From Bifidobacterium asteroides (lineage in GTDB: Bacteria; Actinomycetota; Actinomycetes; Actinomycetales; Bifidobacteriaceae): a DNA stretch of 64,000 nucleotides. Below, in pieces: positions 17,919-26,393 of the stretch. The stretch is from contig NZ_QGLK01000001.1 in NCBI RefSeq assembly GCF_003202755.1, positions 910,821-974,820 of the forward strand. The letters run 5' to 3'. The first letter of the stretch is position 1; the number at the start of each line of letters is the position of its first letter. The position numbers and the translations under genes were made by a program. The notes beneath the pieces are model-generated. The model worked only from the letters and a program-made list of their open reading frames with translations, was not told the origin of the DNA and searched no databases.

Positions 17919-18517
17919 GCCTGCAGGACAGCGCCGGGCAGCGGGATGGATTTGGGCTGGCCGTGCCTACGGGCGAGGATATGCAACGTCTGGGCAGAAA
18001 CCTGGCCTCGTGTCTGCAAGGCGGGGATGTGATCCTCCTGTCCGGACCTCTGGGGGCGGGCAAGACCACGCTGGCCCAGGGGCTGGGCAGCGGACTTGGA
18101 GTGGACGGTCCTGTGCTCTCGCCTACGTTCACCATTGCGAGAGAGCTGCATGGCCATCTGTCCGACGGCTCGCCGGTCACCCTGATCCACGTGGATGCCT
18201 ATAGGCTGGGCGGACAGGACTATCTGCCTGGCGAGGATGCCGTGGATCGGCTCCTGGATGAGTTGGAGTCCCTTGGTCTTGACGAGGAGCTGGAGGATCC
18301 GGGCCAAAGCACCATCGTCCTGATGGAATGGGGTGAGCAGATGGCCTCGGCACTGGCCGATCAACGTCTGGAAGTGAGCATCGCCCGACCCGTGGATCCC
18401 ATGGAAGATCCTGACGCGCCACCCAGCTCCCAGGGTCAGCGTATGGTACGTCTGCGTGGAGTGGGTCCGTCATGGGCCACCAGACTGGAGCAGATGAGAA
18501 AGGCGATGACGGCATGA
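17915..18517 (+). CDS. tsaE: tRNA threonylcarbamoyladenosine biosynthesis ATPase
   Basis: Small P-loop ATPase that cooperates with TsaB and TsaD to make N6-threonylcarbamoyladenosine at position 37 of ANN-decoding tRNAs. Walker A is GPLGAGKTTLAQGLG (about residues 44-58). The switch-like segment SPTFTIARE and the conserved HVDAYRLGG follow; the Walker B-like region contains VLMEWGEQM. At 200 residues it is longer than the usual 150, owing to an insertion near residues 110-127 and a C-terminal extension. Start and stop overlap its neighbours (ATGA), so it is coupled to holA and tsaB. Confidence 0.93.
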   Translation: MSLQDSAGQRDGFGLAVPTGEDMQRLGRNLASCLQGGDVILLSGPLGAGKTTLAQGLGSGLGVDGPVLSPTFTIARELHGHLSDGSPVTLIHVDAYRLGGQDYLPGEDAVDRLLDELESLGLDEELEDPGQSTIVLMEWGEQMASALADQRLEVSIARPVDPMEDPDAPPSSQGQRMVRLRGVGPSWATRLEQMRKAMTA

Positions 18518-19302
18518 GCGGGAGCGATACGCCCCTTTTGGTGATAGACACCTCATATGGCTCGACTGTGGGACTGCCCGGGCGGGAGCCGTGCATAGAG
18601 AGCGATTCGCGCTCGCATGTGGAACGTCTCCAGGTCAATATCGCCAAGGTCATGGACCAGGCTGGGCTGTCCGCAGAAGATTTGAGCACCATCGTGGTGG
18701 GACTGGGCCCTGCGCCTTTCACCGGTCTGCGGGCAGGCATCGTCACCGCCAAAGCCTTGGCGTTTGCCACGGGTGCCCATCTGTTGGGCCAGGACATTCT
18801 GGAGCCGCAGGCCCGCTATGCTTACAGCCGGTTCAAGCAGAAGGACCAAGACCACATCCGGCTTCTGGTCCTGGCTGTCAACGATGCTCGACGTCGGCAG
18901 CTTTACTACCGTCTCTTTGACGACTTTGGAGATGTGGAAGCCCCGGCCCGGCCGCTGACCGAAATGAGCATCGACTACCCAGCTGTTGTCTGTGAGAAAA
19001 TCGCGGTTATTGCAGACGGACAGAAGTCTCTGGACCAGGGTCCTGTTGCTCTGGTTATTAGCGGCCATGGAGCTGGTCGCTACGCTGACCAGTGGGAGTG
19101 TCTTGATAATCGTTCTGATATACAGGTGATGCTGGACGAAGGATCCTTCCTGGAGGATGGGACACAGGGGACAAGCCTGATGGCTGCTTGTGCATGCCGG
19201 CGTGCCCAACAGGGGCTGATCGGCCCTGTGGAGCCGCTTTACCTTCGCAGGCCGGATGTCTCGGTACCCAATCCGCTCAAGCACGTAGCCGTCCAGTCAT
19301 GA
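18514..19302 (+). CDS. tsaB: tRNA threonylcarbamoyladenosine biosynthesis protein TsaB
   Basis: Inactive paralogue and partner of TsaD in t6A synthesis, 262 residues. N-terminal LLVIDTSYGSTVGL and the family signature VVGLGPAPFTGLRAGIVTAKALA (two adjoining segments) identify it. I chose the ATG at 18514, overlapping the tsaE stop (ATGA). It overlaps rimI in the same way at 19299-19302. Together with tsaE and tsaD it makes a complete t6A-transferase set; the threonylcarbamoyl-AMP synthase gene (tsaC) is not in the window. Confidence 0.92.
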   Translation: MSGSDTPLLVIDTSYGSTVGLPGREPCIESDSRSHVERLQVNIAKVMDQAGLSAEDLSTIVVGLGPAPFTGLRAGIVTAKALAFATGAHLLGQDILEPQARYAYSRFKQKDQDHIRLLVLAVNDARRRQLYYRLFDDFGDVEAPARPLTEMSIDYPAVVCEKIAVIADGQKSLDQGPVALVISGHGAGRYADQWECLDNRSDIQVMLDEGSFLEDGTQGTSLMAACACRRAQQGLIGPVEPLYLRRPDVSVPNPLKHVAVQS

Positions 19303-19811
19303 TTCGCGCAGCGGCCTTGGGGGATCTGGACCAGCTTGTCAATCTGGAGACGCGCGTCTTCGGCGACCAGGCCTGGAGTCGGCAGGAGCTGCGATTTGAG
19401 TTGTCCGGACCTTCACACACATACCTGGTATGGGAAGACCAGAGTGCCATTTTGGGTTACGGAGGGTATTGGTCGGGCGAAAGGGATGCCGAGCTGATGA
19501 CTATGGGAGTGCTACCGGAAGCCCGGAATCGGGGCATTGCGGGTTCTCTGTTGACCAAGTTGATCGCTTCAGCCGACTGTGAGGGGTTGCAGCGCATGAA
19601 TCTGAAGGTCCGTGTAGACAACTCCGCTGCCATTGACCTCTACAAGGACTTCGGCTTCTCACAGACGGGTCTGCGTAAAGGCTATTATCAGCCCGAAGAC
19701 GTGGATGCCTGGGCTATGACCAGGCCCTTAAGCTCGGTCGGACCGGGTCCGGTGGGCTTTGGCGGCAACAAGCTTTCAAAGGGACAGGAAAGGATCATTG
19801 ACCATGAGTGA
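19299..19811 (+). CDS. rimI: Ribosomal protein S18-alanine N-acetyltransferase
   Basis: GNAT-fold acetyltransferase of 170 residues, usual RimI length. The acetyl-CoA-binding motif A is PEARNRGIAGSLL (about residues 73-85). The region LKVRVDNSAAIDLYKDFGF and the Tyr-containing RKGYYQPEDVDAWAM are typical of RimI. Start overlaps the tsaB stop (ATGA) and its end overlaps the tsaD start by 8 bases, an arrangement common in bacteria. A broader protein-acetyltransferase role is possible. Confidence 0.9.
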   Translation: MIRAAALGDLDQLVNLETRVFGDQAWSRQELRFELSGPSHTYLVWEDQSAILGYGGYWSGERDAELMTMGVLPEARNRGIAGSLLTKLIASADCEGLQRMNLKVRVDNSAAIDLYKDFGFSQTGLRKGYYQPEDVDAWAMTRPLSSVGPGPVGFGGNKLSKGQERIIDHE

Positions 19812-20847
19812 GCCTCTGGTGCTTGGCATCGAATCCACCTGTGACGAGACCGCGGCTGCCCTGGTTCAGGGCAACCGGCTGCTGTCCAACGTGGTGGCGT
19901 CCTCCATGAACGAGCATGCCCGCTATGGTGGTGTCATACCCGAGATCGCCTCGCGGGCACACGCTGAGTCCTTTGTGCCGGTCGTTTCCAAGGCCCTGAA
20001 TGATGCAGATATGGACCTTTCCCAGATCGACGCGATAGCGGTCTCGGCTGGTCCTGGACTGGCTGGATGCCTGGCCGTAGGTGTTTCCGGTGCCAAGGCA
20101 CTGGCCTGGGCGGCGAAAAAGCCCCTGTACGGTGTCAACCATGTCATCGGCCATATAGCTGTCACTCAGCTCCAATTCGGTCCCTTCCCACAGAATGCCC
20201 TGGCCCTGATCGTCTCCGGCGGCCACACTTCGCTGCTGCATGTGGATGACCTGGCGCGATCGGTCCAGGTGGTGGGTACTACTCTGGACGACGCGGCGGG
20301 GGAGTGCTTCGACAAGATTGCACGCCTGCTTGGCTTCCCCTATCCTGGCGGTCCCCACATAGATCGCCATGCCCGTCTGGGCGATCCTCACGCCATCGCT
20401 GTGCCCCAGGGGCTGACAAAGGGCCGGGCTGGAGCCGAGCATCCCTATGACTTCAGCTTCTCCGGGGTCAAGACCGCCGTGGCTCGATGGGTCGAACGCA
20501 GACAGCAGGCCGGGCTCGATATCCCCGTTGATAACGTCTGCGCCTCCTTGGCGGATTCCGTGGCCACCGTCCTATCCCGCAAGGCCATGGCCGCCTGTCG
20601 CAGGTTCTGCACGGATACCCTGATCGTCGGCGGCGGGTTCTCGGCCAACTCGCAGCTGCGCGGCAAGCTTCAGGAGTTCGGCGACCGGGAAGGCGTTAAG
20701 ATCCGCATTCCGAAGATCAACCTGTGCACAGACAATGGTGCTATGGTGGCCATGCTAGGCGTCAATCTGGTCCAGGCTGGCCTGTCTCCCTCTGCTTCTG
20801 ATTTCTCCATTGATTCGGCGATGCCTATGGACAGGATCCTGATGTAA
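19804..20847 (+). CDS. tsaD: tRNA N6-adenosine threonylcarbamoyltransferase
   Basis: Catalytic subunit that moves the threonylcarbamoyl group from its AMP adduct to A37 of tRNA; 347 residues. LGIESTCDETAAALV opens the ASKHA-fold domain. The metal-binding histidines lie in NHVIGHIAV, and later family motifs are ALIVSGGHTSL, FDKIARLLGFPYPGGP and DTLIVGGGFSAN. ATG 19804 is supported by AAAGGA upstream and by direct homology from MSEPLVLGIE onward. It ends the run comEA to tsaD; a tRNA-Asn promoter follows within 15 bases, and tRNA-Asn is itself a t6A-modified tRNA class. Confidence 0.95.
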   Translation: MSEPLVLGIESTCDETAAALVQGNRLLSNVVASSMNEHARYGGVIPEIASRAHAESFVPVVSKALNDADMDLSQIDAIAVSAGPGLAGCLAVGVSGAKALAWAAKKPLYGVNHVIGHIAVTQLQFGPFPQNALALIVSGGHTSLLHVDDLARSVQVVGTTLDDAAGECFDKIARLLGFPYPGGPHIDRHARLGDPHAIAVPQGLTKGRAGAEHPYDFSFSGVKTAVARWVERRQQAGLDIPVDNVCASLADSVATVLSRKAMAACRRFCTDTLIVGGGFSANSQLRGKLQEFGDREGVKIRIPKINLCTDNGAMVAMLGVNLVQAGLSPSASDFSIDSAMPMDRILM

Positions 20848-20860
20848 TCGACACGCCAAG

Positions 20861-20889
20861 TTGTCGGATACGAAGGTCCTGACTATAGT
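20861..20889 (+). promoter_or_regulatory. Promoter of tRNA-Asn
   Basis: -35 TTGTCG (20861-20866), 17-base spacer, -10 TATAGT (20884-20889), 36 bases before the tRNA. The -35 hexamer and spacer length are the same as for the tRNA-Pro promoter at 63674. Confidence 0.7.
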
Positions 20890-20925
20890 ATGGTAATTGT
20901 GTTCAGCAAGAGTTGAACGGGACAT

Positions 20926-20998
20926 TCCCGCATAGCTCAGTTGGCAGAGCGTTCGACTGTTAATCGAAATGTCGCTGGTTCAAGCCCAGCTGCGGGAG
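20926..20998 (+). tRNA. tRNA-Asn (anticodon GTT)
   Basis: 73-base cloverleaf. Acceptor TCCCGCA pairs with TGCGGGA, discriminator G. The anticodon arm TTCGA-CTGTTAA-TCGAA places GTT at 34-36. The T arm contains GGTTCAAGCCC. CCA is not encoded. An AT-richer accessory stretch starts directly downstream. Confidence 0.95.
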
Positions 20999-21004
20999 CT
21001 AATG

Positions 21005-21027
21005 GCCGCCGGTTAGCCGGCGGCTTT
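21005..21027 (+). terminator. Terminator-like hairpin after tRNA-Asn
   Basis: Perfect 8-bp stem GCCGCCGG/CCGGCGGC with the 4-base loop TTAG, followed by only three T. Probably ends the tRNA-Asn transcript. The rest of 21028-21475 holds no convincing gene, only the regulatory sites listed separately. Confidence 0.6.
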
Positions 21028-21275
21028 CCATATGTGGGCGTATTCGTGCTTTTGCAATGAACAGGATTGCCGTTATCATAGGCTAGCTTATTGGTTTCGA
21101 TTAACTAGCTGATTGAAGATGGTCAGAAATCTGCCTTCCTGTGTTTTCTTAACCCTGGTCGTGGATAGTCGGCCTGGAGCTTTGTCTACGGACACAGCAG
21201 CCATAAAAACCAGCAAGTCCGATAGGCATCGTGTTGCTTTAGATGGTGTGTCGCACGTATTTTCAGGCCAATTAG

Positions 21276-21287
21276 AACAACGTTGTA
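21276..21287. promoter_or_regulatory. LacI-type operator, upstream copy
   Basis: AACAACGTTGTA contains the perfect palindrome ACAACGTTGT with the central CG typical of LacI-family operators. The same 12-mer recurs at 21400, 124 bases away. The likely ligand-responsive partner is the LacI regulator encoded at 26479. Confidence 0.65.
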
Positions 21288-21345
21288 TGTATTGTGGATC
21301 ATGCTCTTTCTTTTTGTTGTATAGTATACGAAGTGATGTGCAGGG

Positions 21346-21373
21346 TTGCACGAAGAAAAGCGAGGTAGATTAT
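21346..21373 (+). promoter_or_regulatory. Candidate promoter of the arabinoside operon
   Basis: -35 TTGCAC (21346-21351), 16-base spacer, -10 GATTAT (21368-21373). This places the start near 21380, between the two operator copies, which would let a looped repressor block it. Each hexamer matches the consensus at four of six positions, so this is tentative. Confidence 0.35.
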
Positions 21374-21399
21374 GACCCAACCGCATATTTCCTAGTGAA

Positions 21400-21411
21400 A
21401 ACAACGTTGTA
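21400..21411. promoter_or_regulatory. LacI-type operator, downstream copy
   Basis: Second copy of AACAACGTTGTA, 64 bases before the arabinofuranosidase start codon. With the copy at 21276 it forms a pair suited to DNA looping (124 bases, close to 12 helical turns). Confidence 0.65.
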
Positions 21412-21475
21412 CTCAAAGCGTAAGACCCTGCACTACTTAAAGTAAAGAGAAGGCAGGGGAAAGGAGACCAGATCC

Positions 21476-23011
21476 ATGGAAGAACCGCAACAATCAAAGC
21501 CTGGGAAGGCGCGATTGATTCTAGACACGGGGACAAGGTCCATTCCCATCAACGACCGCGTTTTTGGCTCTTTTGTCGAACATTTGGGTCGTGGCATCTA
21601 TACCGGCATCTATGAACCGAACCATCCGACTGCAAACAAGGCGGGATTCAGACAGGATGTCATTGATTTGGTAAAGGAGCTTGGCGTCACTGCCATCCGC
21701 TATCCCGGTGGGAATTTTGTTTCCGGCTATCGTTGGGAGGATGGTGTCGGGCCGCGCTCTGAACGCCCTAAGCGTATCGATTTGGCTTGGCATTCGGGCG
21801 AGAGCAACGAATTCGGTCTTCATGAGATGGCGGATTGGCTGGATGAATTAGGCGGCAAAGAACTCATGGAAGCTGTCAATCTTGGTACACGGGGTATTCA
21901 AGAGGCGCTTGATCTACTCGAATACGCCAATATTCCTTCTGGCACGGCCTTGTCCGACATGCGTCGACGCAATGGCCGCGAGCAGCCTTTCGGAATTCGA
22001 ATGTGGTGCCTAGGCAATGAAATGGACGGGACTTGGCAGGTCGGTCACAAGACTGCCCACGAATATGCCAGGCTGGTTACTCAGACTGCAACGGCCATGC
22101 GTATGATCGACCCGGATCTGGAGTTGGTAGCCTGTGGCTCCTCTTCGCACAGTATGCCTACCTTTGGTGAATGGGAACGGACTGTACTGGAGGAAGCCTA
22201 CGATCAAATCGACTTCATTTCCTGCCATGCTTATTATGAGCCGCATAATCGCGATATGGCCAGTTTCTTGGCTTCTGGCGTCGATATGGATGGGTTCATC
22301 CGCGATGTGGCTTCGGTCATAGCTGCGGTTCGAGGCAGACTCAAGAGCAAGCATCAGGTTTATATATCTTTCGATGAATGGAATGTCTGGTATCAGGATG
22401 CAGAACCGAGTAAGCCTCCAGTAGGCATAGGCAACTGGCCTCAAGGTTCCAGACTTTTGGAAGATATTTATTCGGTTGCGGATGCAGTGGTGTTTGGCGA
22501 TCTGCTGATCACCTTGCTCAGGAATGTCAATATCGTTCATTCTGCCAGCCTGGCTCAGCTGGTCAATGTCATTGCGCCAATTATGACAGAACCCGGTGGC
22601 CCTGCTTGGAGACAAACCATCTTCTTCCCCTTTGCCTTGACTGCCAAATACGCCAAGGGCGGCAGTGTGCTGGTATCTCAGGAAGATGCTGATTCATGCG
22701 AAACTAGTCAATACGGCGAAGTGCCGATGACGGACTCTGTGGTGGTCAGAGGAGCCGATGGCTCACTGACTATTTTCGTTGTCAACCGCAGTCTTGATCG
22801 GAGCGTGGAGTATCGTTCCGACGTTTCTGGACTCTATAAAGCCGGGAAAGTGGTTGTTCAGAGCATCCATGACAAGGATGTTGCTGCTCGCAATACGCTT
22901 GGAGATCCCAAGCGCGTTGGTTTGCAGACGCGTAAGGACTTTACCTTTGAGAACGGCAAACTTGGCATCATACTTCCCCCGGTTTCATGGACGTCTATCC
23001 ACATAGATTGA
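21476..23011 (+). CDS. Alpha-L-arabinofuranosidase, glycoside hydrolase family 51
   Basis: Retaining exo-glycosidase that removes terminal arabinofuranose from arabino-oligosaccharides, arabinan or arabinoxylan fragments; 511 residues. FGSFVEHLGRGIYTGIYEP opens the TIM barrel. The acid/base Glu is in CLGNEMDGTW (Glu182) and the nucleophile in FDEWNVWY (Glu301). A C-terminal beta-sandwich follows. No signal peptide is seen, so it acts in the cytosol on imported oligosaccharides, in line with the ABC genes next to it. GGAG precedes the ATG. It is first in the operon, under the paired operators. Its codon use is AT-richer than that of the window's housekeeping genes. Confidence 0.93.
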   Translation: MEEPQQSKPGKARLILDTGTRSIPINDRVFGSFVEHLGRGIYTGIYEPNHPTANKAGFRQDVIDLVKELGVTAIRYPGGNFVSGYRWEDGVGPRSERPKRIDLAWHSGESNEFGLHEMADWLDELGGKELMEAVNLGTRGIQEALDLLEYANIPSGTALSDMRRRNGREQPFGIRMWCLGNEMDGTWQVGHKTAHEYARLVTQTATAMRMIDPDLELVACGSSSHSMPTFGEWERTVLEEAYDQIDFISCHAYYEPHNRDMASFLASGVDMDGFIRDVASVIAAVRGRLKSKHQVYISFDEWNVWYQDAEPSKPPVGIGNWPQGSRLLEDIYSVADAVVFGDLLITLLRNVNIVHSASLAQLVNVIAPIMTEPGGPAWRQTIFFPFALTAKYAKGGSVLVSQEDADSCETSQYGEVPMTDSVVVRGADGSLTIFVVNRSLDRSVEYRSDVSGLYKAGKVVVQSIHDKDVAARNTLGDPKRVGLQTRKDFTFENGKLGIILPPVSWTSIHID

Positions 23012-23055
23012 TAATTAAAAATTGTTGGTTTCCACATATATTCAAAGGAGAAATA

Positions 23056-24438
23056 ATGAGGAGAACTGTGAGAATCATTGCAGCGGCACTCTCGGGAGTC
23101 TTGGCGATTTCCATGGCTGCCTGTGGCGGCGGCGGAGGAGCCAAGAATGAAAGTCAGGCTGAGCACAGCGATAAAACCGCGAATGCCAATGCTCAGTGCC
23201 AGAACAAGGTCAAGAAGCCGAATGCTCAAAAGGTCACCGTATGGGCCTGGTACCCGGCCATTCAGAAGGTAGTTGACGACTACAACGAGAACCATGACGA
23301 CATTCAGGTTTGCTGGACGAATGCTGGTCAGGGGGGTCCTGAGTACACCAAATTCAATAATGCAATAAAGGCCAAGTCCGGCGGCCCTGACATCATCCAG
23401 CTCGAGTATGAAGCAATGCCGCAATTCGTTGCGGGGGCCCAGAAGCATCTGGTCGACCTCAGCAAGTACGGCATGAATGACCACAAGCAGGAGTACACGG
23501 AAGGTGCCTGGAAGAGCGTGAGCATGGGCGGCGGCAACTCCGTCTATGGCGTTCCTGTCGATCTTGGTCCCTTCGTCATGTATGTGCGGCAGGACATTTT
23601 CGATAAGTACCACGTCAAGGTTCCTACTACTTGGGAGGAATTTGAGCAGGCAGGCAAGGATCTGAAAGCTGCCGGTTTCGACGGATTCCTGAGCGATTGG
23701 GCTCCTAACGGCACTGCTGTCAATCCTGCGCTCTTCGCTCAGGCTGGAGAGAAGGTATACAAGTATTCATCAAAGACGCCTGACAAGGTAGGCATCAAGT
23801 TGAATACCCCAGGTGTACAGAAGGTTCTTGAGTACTGGCAAAACCTGGTCAAGGAGGGGCTGGTCGACACCACGGACTCAAACACGACCGACTGGAACAA
23901 CAATATGATTGCTGGCAAGTATGCGGCCTATGTTCAGGCTTCCTGGCTGACTGGCTACATCAAGGGTTTGGATAACTCCTCAGGTGGTAATTTCAGGATC
24001 TATAAGGCGCCGGTTTGGGATGACTCCACGCCTCAGGTCAACCAGGGAGGATCAGCTTGGGCTGTGACTGATCAGGCCAAAGACACCAAAGCAGCGGCCA
24101 GCGTTGCTCACGATCTGTTCGATTCGGATACAGCACAGCATATTGGTGTCACCGATGGCGGATTGTTCCCGTCCTGGAAGAAGCAGCTTGCATCTGACGC
24201 TTTCAAGAACATGCAAGAGCCATTCTTGGGCAACCAGAAGTCCAATGAAGTCACCATTCCTGTGGCAGACGCTTGGAAGGGCGACGAGTTCCTGCCCTTC
24301 CAGACTTATGCCTATGACGAACAGACCAAGTCTTTCTCCGCAATTGTCAAGAAAGGTGATGATTGCAAGGAGACCTTGAAGGCTCTTGAAACCAAGCTGA
24401 ACAATTATGCAAAGCAGCAAGGTTTCACCGTAGAGTGA
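23056..24438 (+). CDS. ABC sugar transporter substrate-binding lipoprotein
   Basis: Extracellular solute-binding protein family 1, 460 residues. Lipoprotein signal: MRRTVR, hydrophobic stretch, lipobox MAAC, then a flexible Gly-rich segment. KVTVWAWYPAIQKVVDDYN and the following domain are typical of oligosaccharide-binding proteins. I chose the ATG at 23056 because AAAGGAG lies 5 bases upstream; frame continues back to 22987 without meaning. It sits 44 bases after the arabinofuranosidase, so arabino-oligosaccharides are the likely ligand (inference). A terminator directly after it would raise its expression over the permeases. Confidence 0.9.
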   Translation: MRRTVRIIAAALSGVLAISMAACGGGGGAKNESQAEHSDKTANANAQCQNKVKKPNAQKVTVWAWYPAIQKVVDDYNENHDDIQVCWTNAGQGGPEYTKFNNAIKAKSGGPDIIQLEYEAMPQFVAGAQKHLVDLSKYGMNDHKQEYTEGAWKSVSMGGGNSVYGVPVDLGPFVMYVRQDIFDKYHVKVPTTWEEFEQAGKDLKAAGFDGFLSDWAPNGTAVNPALFAQAGEKVYKYSSKTPDKVGIKLNTPGVQKVLEYWQNLVKEGLVDTTDSNTTDWNNNMIAGKYAAYVQASWLTGYIKGLDNSSGGNFRIYKAPVWDDSTPQVNQGGSAWAVTDQAKDTKAAASVAHDLFDSDTAQHIGVTDGGLFPSWKKQLASDAFKNMQEPFLGNQKSNEVTIPVADAWKGDEFLPFQTYAYDEQTKSFSAIVKKGDDCKETLKALETKLNNYAKQQGFTVE

Positions 24439-24452
24439 CTGCTCATTTAATT

Positions 24453-24485
24453 GGAGGGATGTCGTTATCGGTATCCCTCCTTTTT
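24453..24485 (+). terminator. Intra-operon terminator between binding protein and permease genes
   Basis: GGAGGGAT (24453-24460) and ATCCCTCC (24473-24480) form a perfect 8-bp stem with a 12-base loop followed by TTTTT, 14 bases after the binding-protein stop. The permease ribosome binding site TAGGAGG starts at the end of the T-run. Confidence 0.85.
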
Positions 24486-24498
24486 AGGAGGTTCTGAA

Positions 24499-25425
24499 AT
24501 GGCTTCGAACGCAATAGGCAAGCCCAGAAAGACGAAATCCAATGTCGGCAGCAGTCATAGAGGGATGTGGGGCTGGTTCTTCACTGCTCCTTTTGGGGTC
24601 ATCTTTCTGCTGTTTCTTGTGATACCGCTGGCTTATGCATTCTATGTATCATTGTTCACTTACACACAGGTCAAAGGGGAGTCCTTCTCGGGGTTCGCCA
24701 ATTATCAGCGCGTTTTTACTGACTCGATATTCCTGGTCGGCATGGGCCGCGTTATTCTTTACACCGTTGTCATGGTTCCCATCCAGCTGGGACTGGCGCT
24801 GATATTCGCTCTGCTCCTAGACTCCTTTAAGAACAAGTTTGCCTCAGTTTCCCGGCTGGTTATCTTTTTGCCTTATGCAATACCTGGTGTCATCGGTGCG
24901 TTGATGTGGGGATTTATGTACTCCAAGAATATGGGCCCGTTTACTACGATATTCGGGCTGTTTGGAATGCAGACCCCCGGATTCCTCACTGCTAACGGCA
25001 TCTTCGGTTCATTGGTCAATGTCGTGACTTGGCAATGGACGGGTTACTACATGGTGATTTTGTATTCGGCCTTGCAGTCCATTCCGCATGAACTCTATGA
25101 GTCGGCCAGAATAGACGGGGCATCAGAACTGAAGATTGCTACAAGGATCAAAGTGCCAATGGTCTCAGGATCATTGGTCATGGTGACTATCTTCTCGCTT
25201 ATCGGCACCCTGCAGTTCTATACTGAACCCACCATTCTGCGTAATCAGGCGCCGACGGTCATACCGCCGGAGTATACGCCCAATATGTACGCGCAAGCTC
25301 TCGCTTTCAATTACAACCAGACCAACTACTCCGCCACAGTTTCATTTGCGCTGGGACTGGTCGTGGTGATATTCAGCGTTTTGTTCATGAGACTGACTCG
25401 CAATCAGTCTGGATTGGAGGACTGA
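24499..25425 (+). CDS. ABC sugar transporter permease (MalF type)
   Basis: Inner-membrane permease, 308 residues. A cytoplasmic N-terminus with KPRKTKS is followed by six predicted helices. The EAA loop that docks to the ATPase reads YESARIDGASELKIATRIKVP (seen at about residues 204-224). ATG 24499 follows TAGGAGG. It partners the second permease, whose start lies 1 base after its stop. No ATPase gene is in the locus, so a shared MsmK-type ATPase from elsewhere is expected. Confidence 0.92.
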   Translation: MASNAIGKPRKTKSNVGSSHRGMWGWFFTAPFGVIFLLFLVIPLAYAFYVSLFTYTQVKGESFSGFANYQRVFTDSIFLVGMGRVILYTVVMVPIQLGLALIFALLLDSFKNKFASVSRLVIFLPYAIPGVIGALMWGFMYSKNMGPFTTIFGLFGMQTPGFLTANGIFGSLVNVVTWQWTGYYMVILYSALQSIPHELYESARIDGASELKIATRIKVPMVSGSLVMVTIFSLIGTLQFYTEPTILRNQAPTVIPPEYTPNMYAQALAFNYNQTNYSATVSFALGLVVVIFSVLFMRLTRNQSGLED

Positions 25426-25426
25426 C

Positions 25427-26326
25427 ATGTCAGCCACAAGAACAAGCGGTGTTCGCAGAAGCGCCAAACGTATTCAGGGGAATACCAGCGTTTTCGTTTA
25501 TGTAGTACTGATATTGGCCATGGTCTACTTCCTTTTGCCTGTATGGTGGTTGATCGTCGCTTCCACAAAGTCAAATTCGGGATTGTTCTTCGGCGCCCAT
25601 GGCTCTATGTGGTTCGATAAGGATTTCGACCTTTGGAAGAACATCAGTCAGCTTACGACCTATCAGGATGGTATTTACTGGCGTTGGATTTTCAACTCCT
25701 TCCTTTACGCTCTTGTAGGAGGGTTCGGCGCCACAGTAGTGGCGGTTATGGCTGGATATGGTTTCTCCAAGTTCAGATTCCGTGGGCGAAATCTGTACTT
25801 CAACATCGTTCTCGGTGCTTTGATGATCCCATCGACAGCCTTGGTGATACCGACGTTCCTGCTAATGTCTGACATTGGTATGACCAACACCATTTGGGCC
25901 GTGCTCCTGCCGTCCCTGCTTAATCCAATGGGTGTTTACTTGATGAGAATCTACTGCATGCAATCCCTACCCGATGAAATGATTGAGGCGGCTCGAGTTG
26001 ATGGGGCTGGTGAGCTGAGAACCTTTACACAAGTTTCTCTGCCGATTATGACCCCAGCAATTACTACAGTCTTTCTGCTTTCCGTTGTCGGTGCTTGGAA
26101 CAACTTCTTCCTGCCTCAGGTAGTTCTCACTAATCCAAAACTATTCCCGATTACGGTTGGACTGACACAGTGGCAGACAAAATCCCAGGCCGGAGCAGCA
26201 TCAGAACAGATCTGGAATCTGGTGACTTCAGGCGCCTTCATTTCCATTATTCCCATGGTTCTGGCTTTCCTCTTCCTGCAAAGGTACTGGGTAGGAGGAT
26301 TGACGGCTGGATCAGTCAAATCATGA
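25427..26326 (+). CDS. ABC sugar transporter permease (MalG type)
   Basis: Second inner-membrane permease, 299 residues, six predicted helices. The EAA loop reads IEAARVDGAGELRTFTQVSLP (about residues 185-205) and is followed by the typical ITTVFLLSVVGAWNNFFLP. The basic N-terminus RRSAKR fits cytoplasmic placement. It forms the membrane channel with the preceding MalF-type protein. A very long hairpin lies between its stop and the lacI start. Confidence 0.92.
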   Translation: MSATRTSGVRRSAKRIQGNTSVFVYVVLILAMVYFLLPVWWLIVASTKSNSGLFFGAHGSMWFDKDFDLWKNISQLTTYQDGIYWRWIFNSFLYALVGGFGATVVAVMAGYGFSKFRFRGRNLYFNIVLGALMIPSTALVIPTFLLMSDIGMTNTIWAVLLPSLLNPMGVYLMRIYCMQSLPDEMIEAARVDGAGELRTFTQVSLPIMTPAITTVFLLSVVGAWNNFFLPQVVLTNPKLFPITVGLTQWQTKSQAGAASEQIWNLVTSGAFISIIPMVLAFLFLQRYWVGGLTAGSVKS

Positions 26327-26393
26327 TCCAAGGAAGGACTTGGTATTCAGACTATATGTTCTTGTTGAGATAAACTGAAAACAAAAATATTGT

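Noticed and set aside
21113..21445. Open frame of 110 codons upstream of the arabinofuranosidase
   Set aside because: No ribosome binding site or recognisable family, Ser/Lys/Cys-rich translation, and it covers the promoter candidate and both operators.
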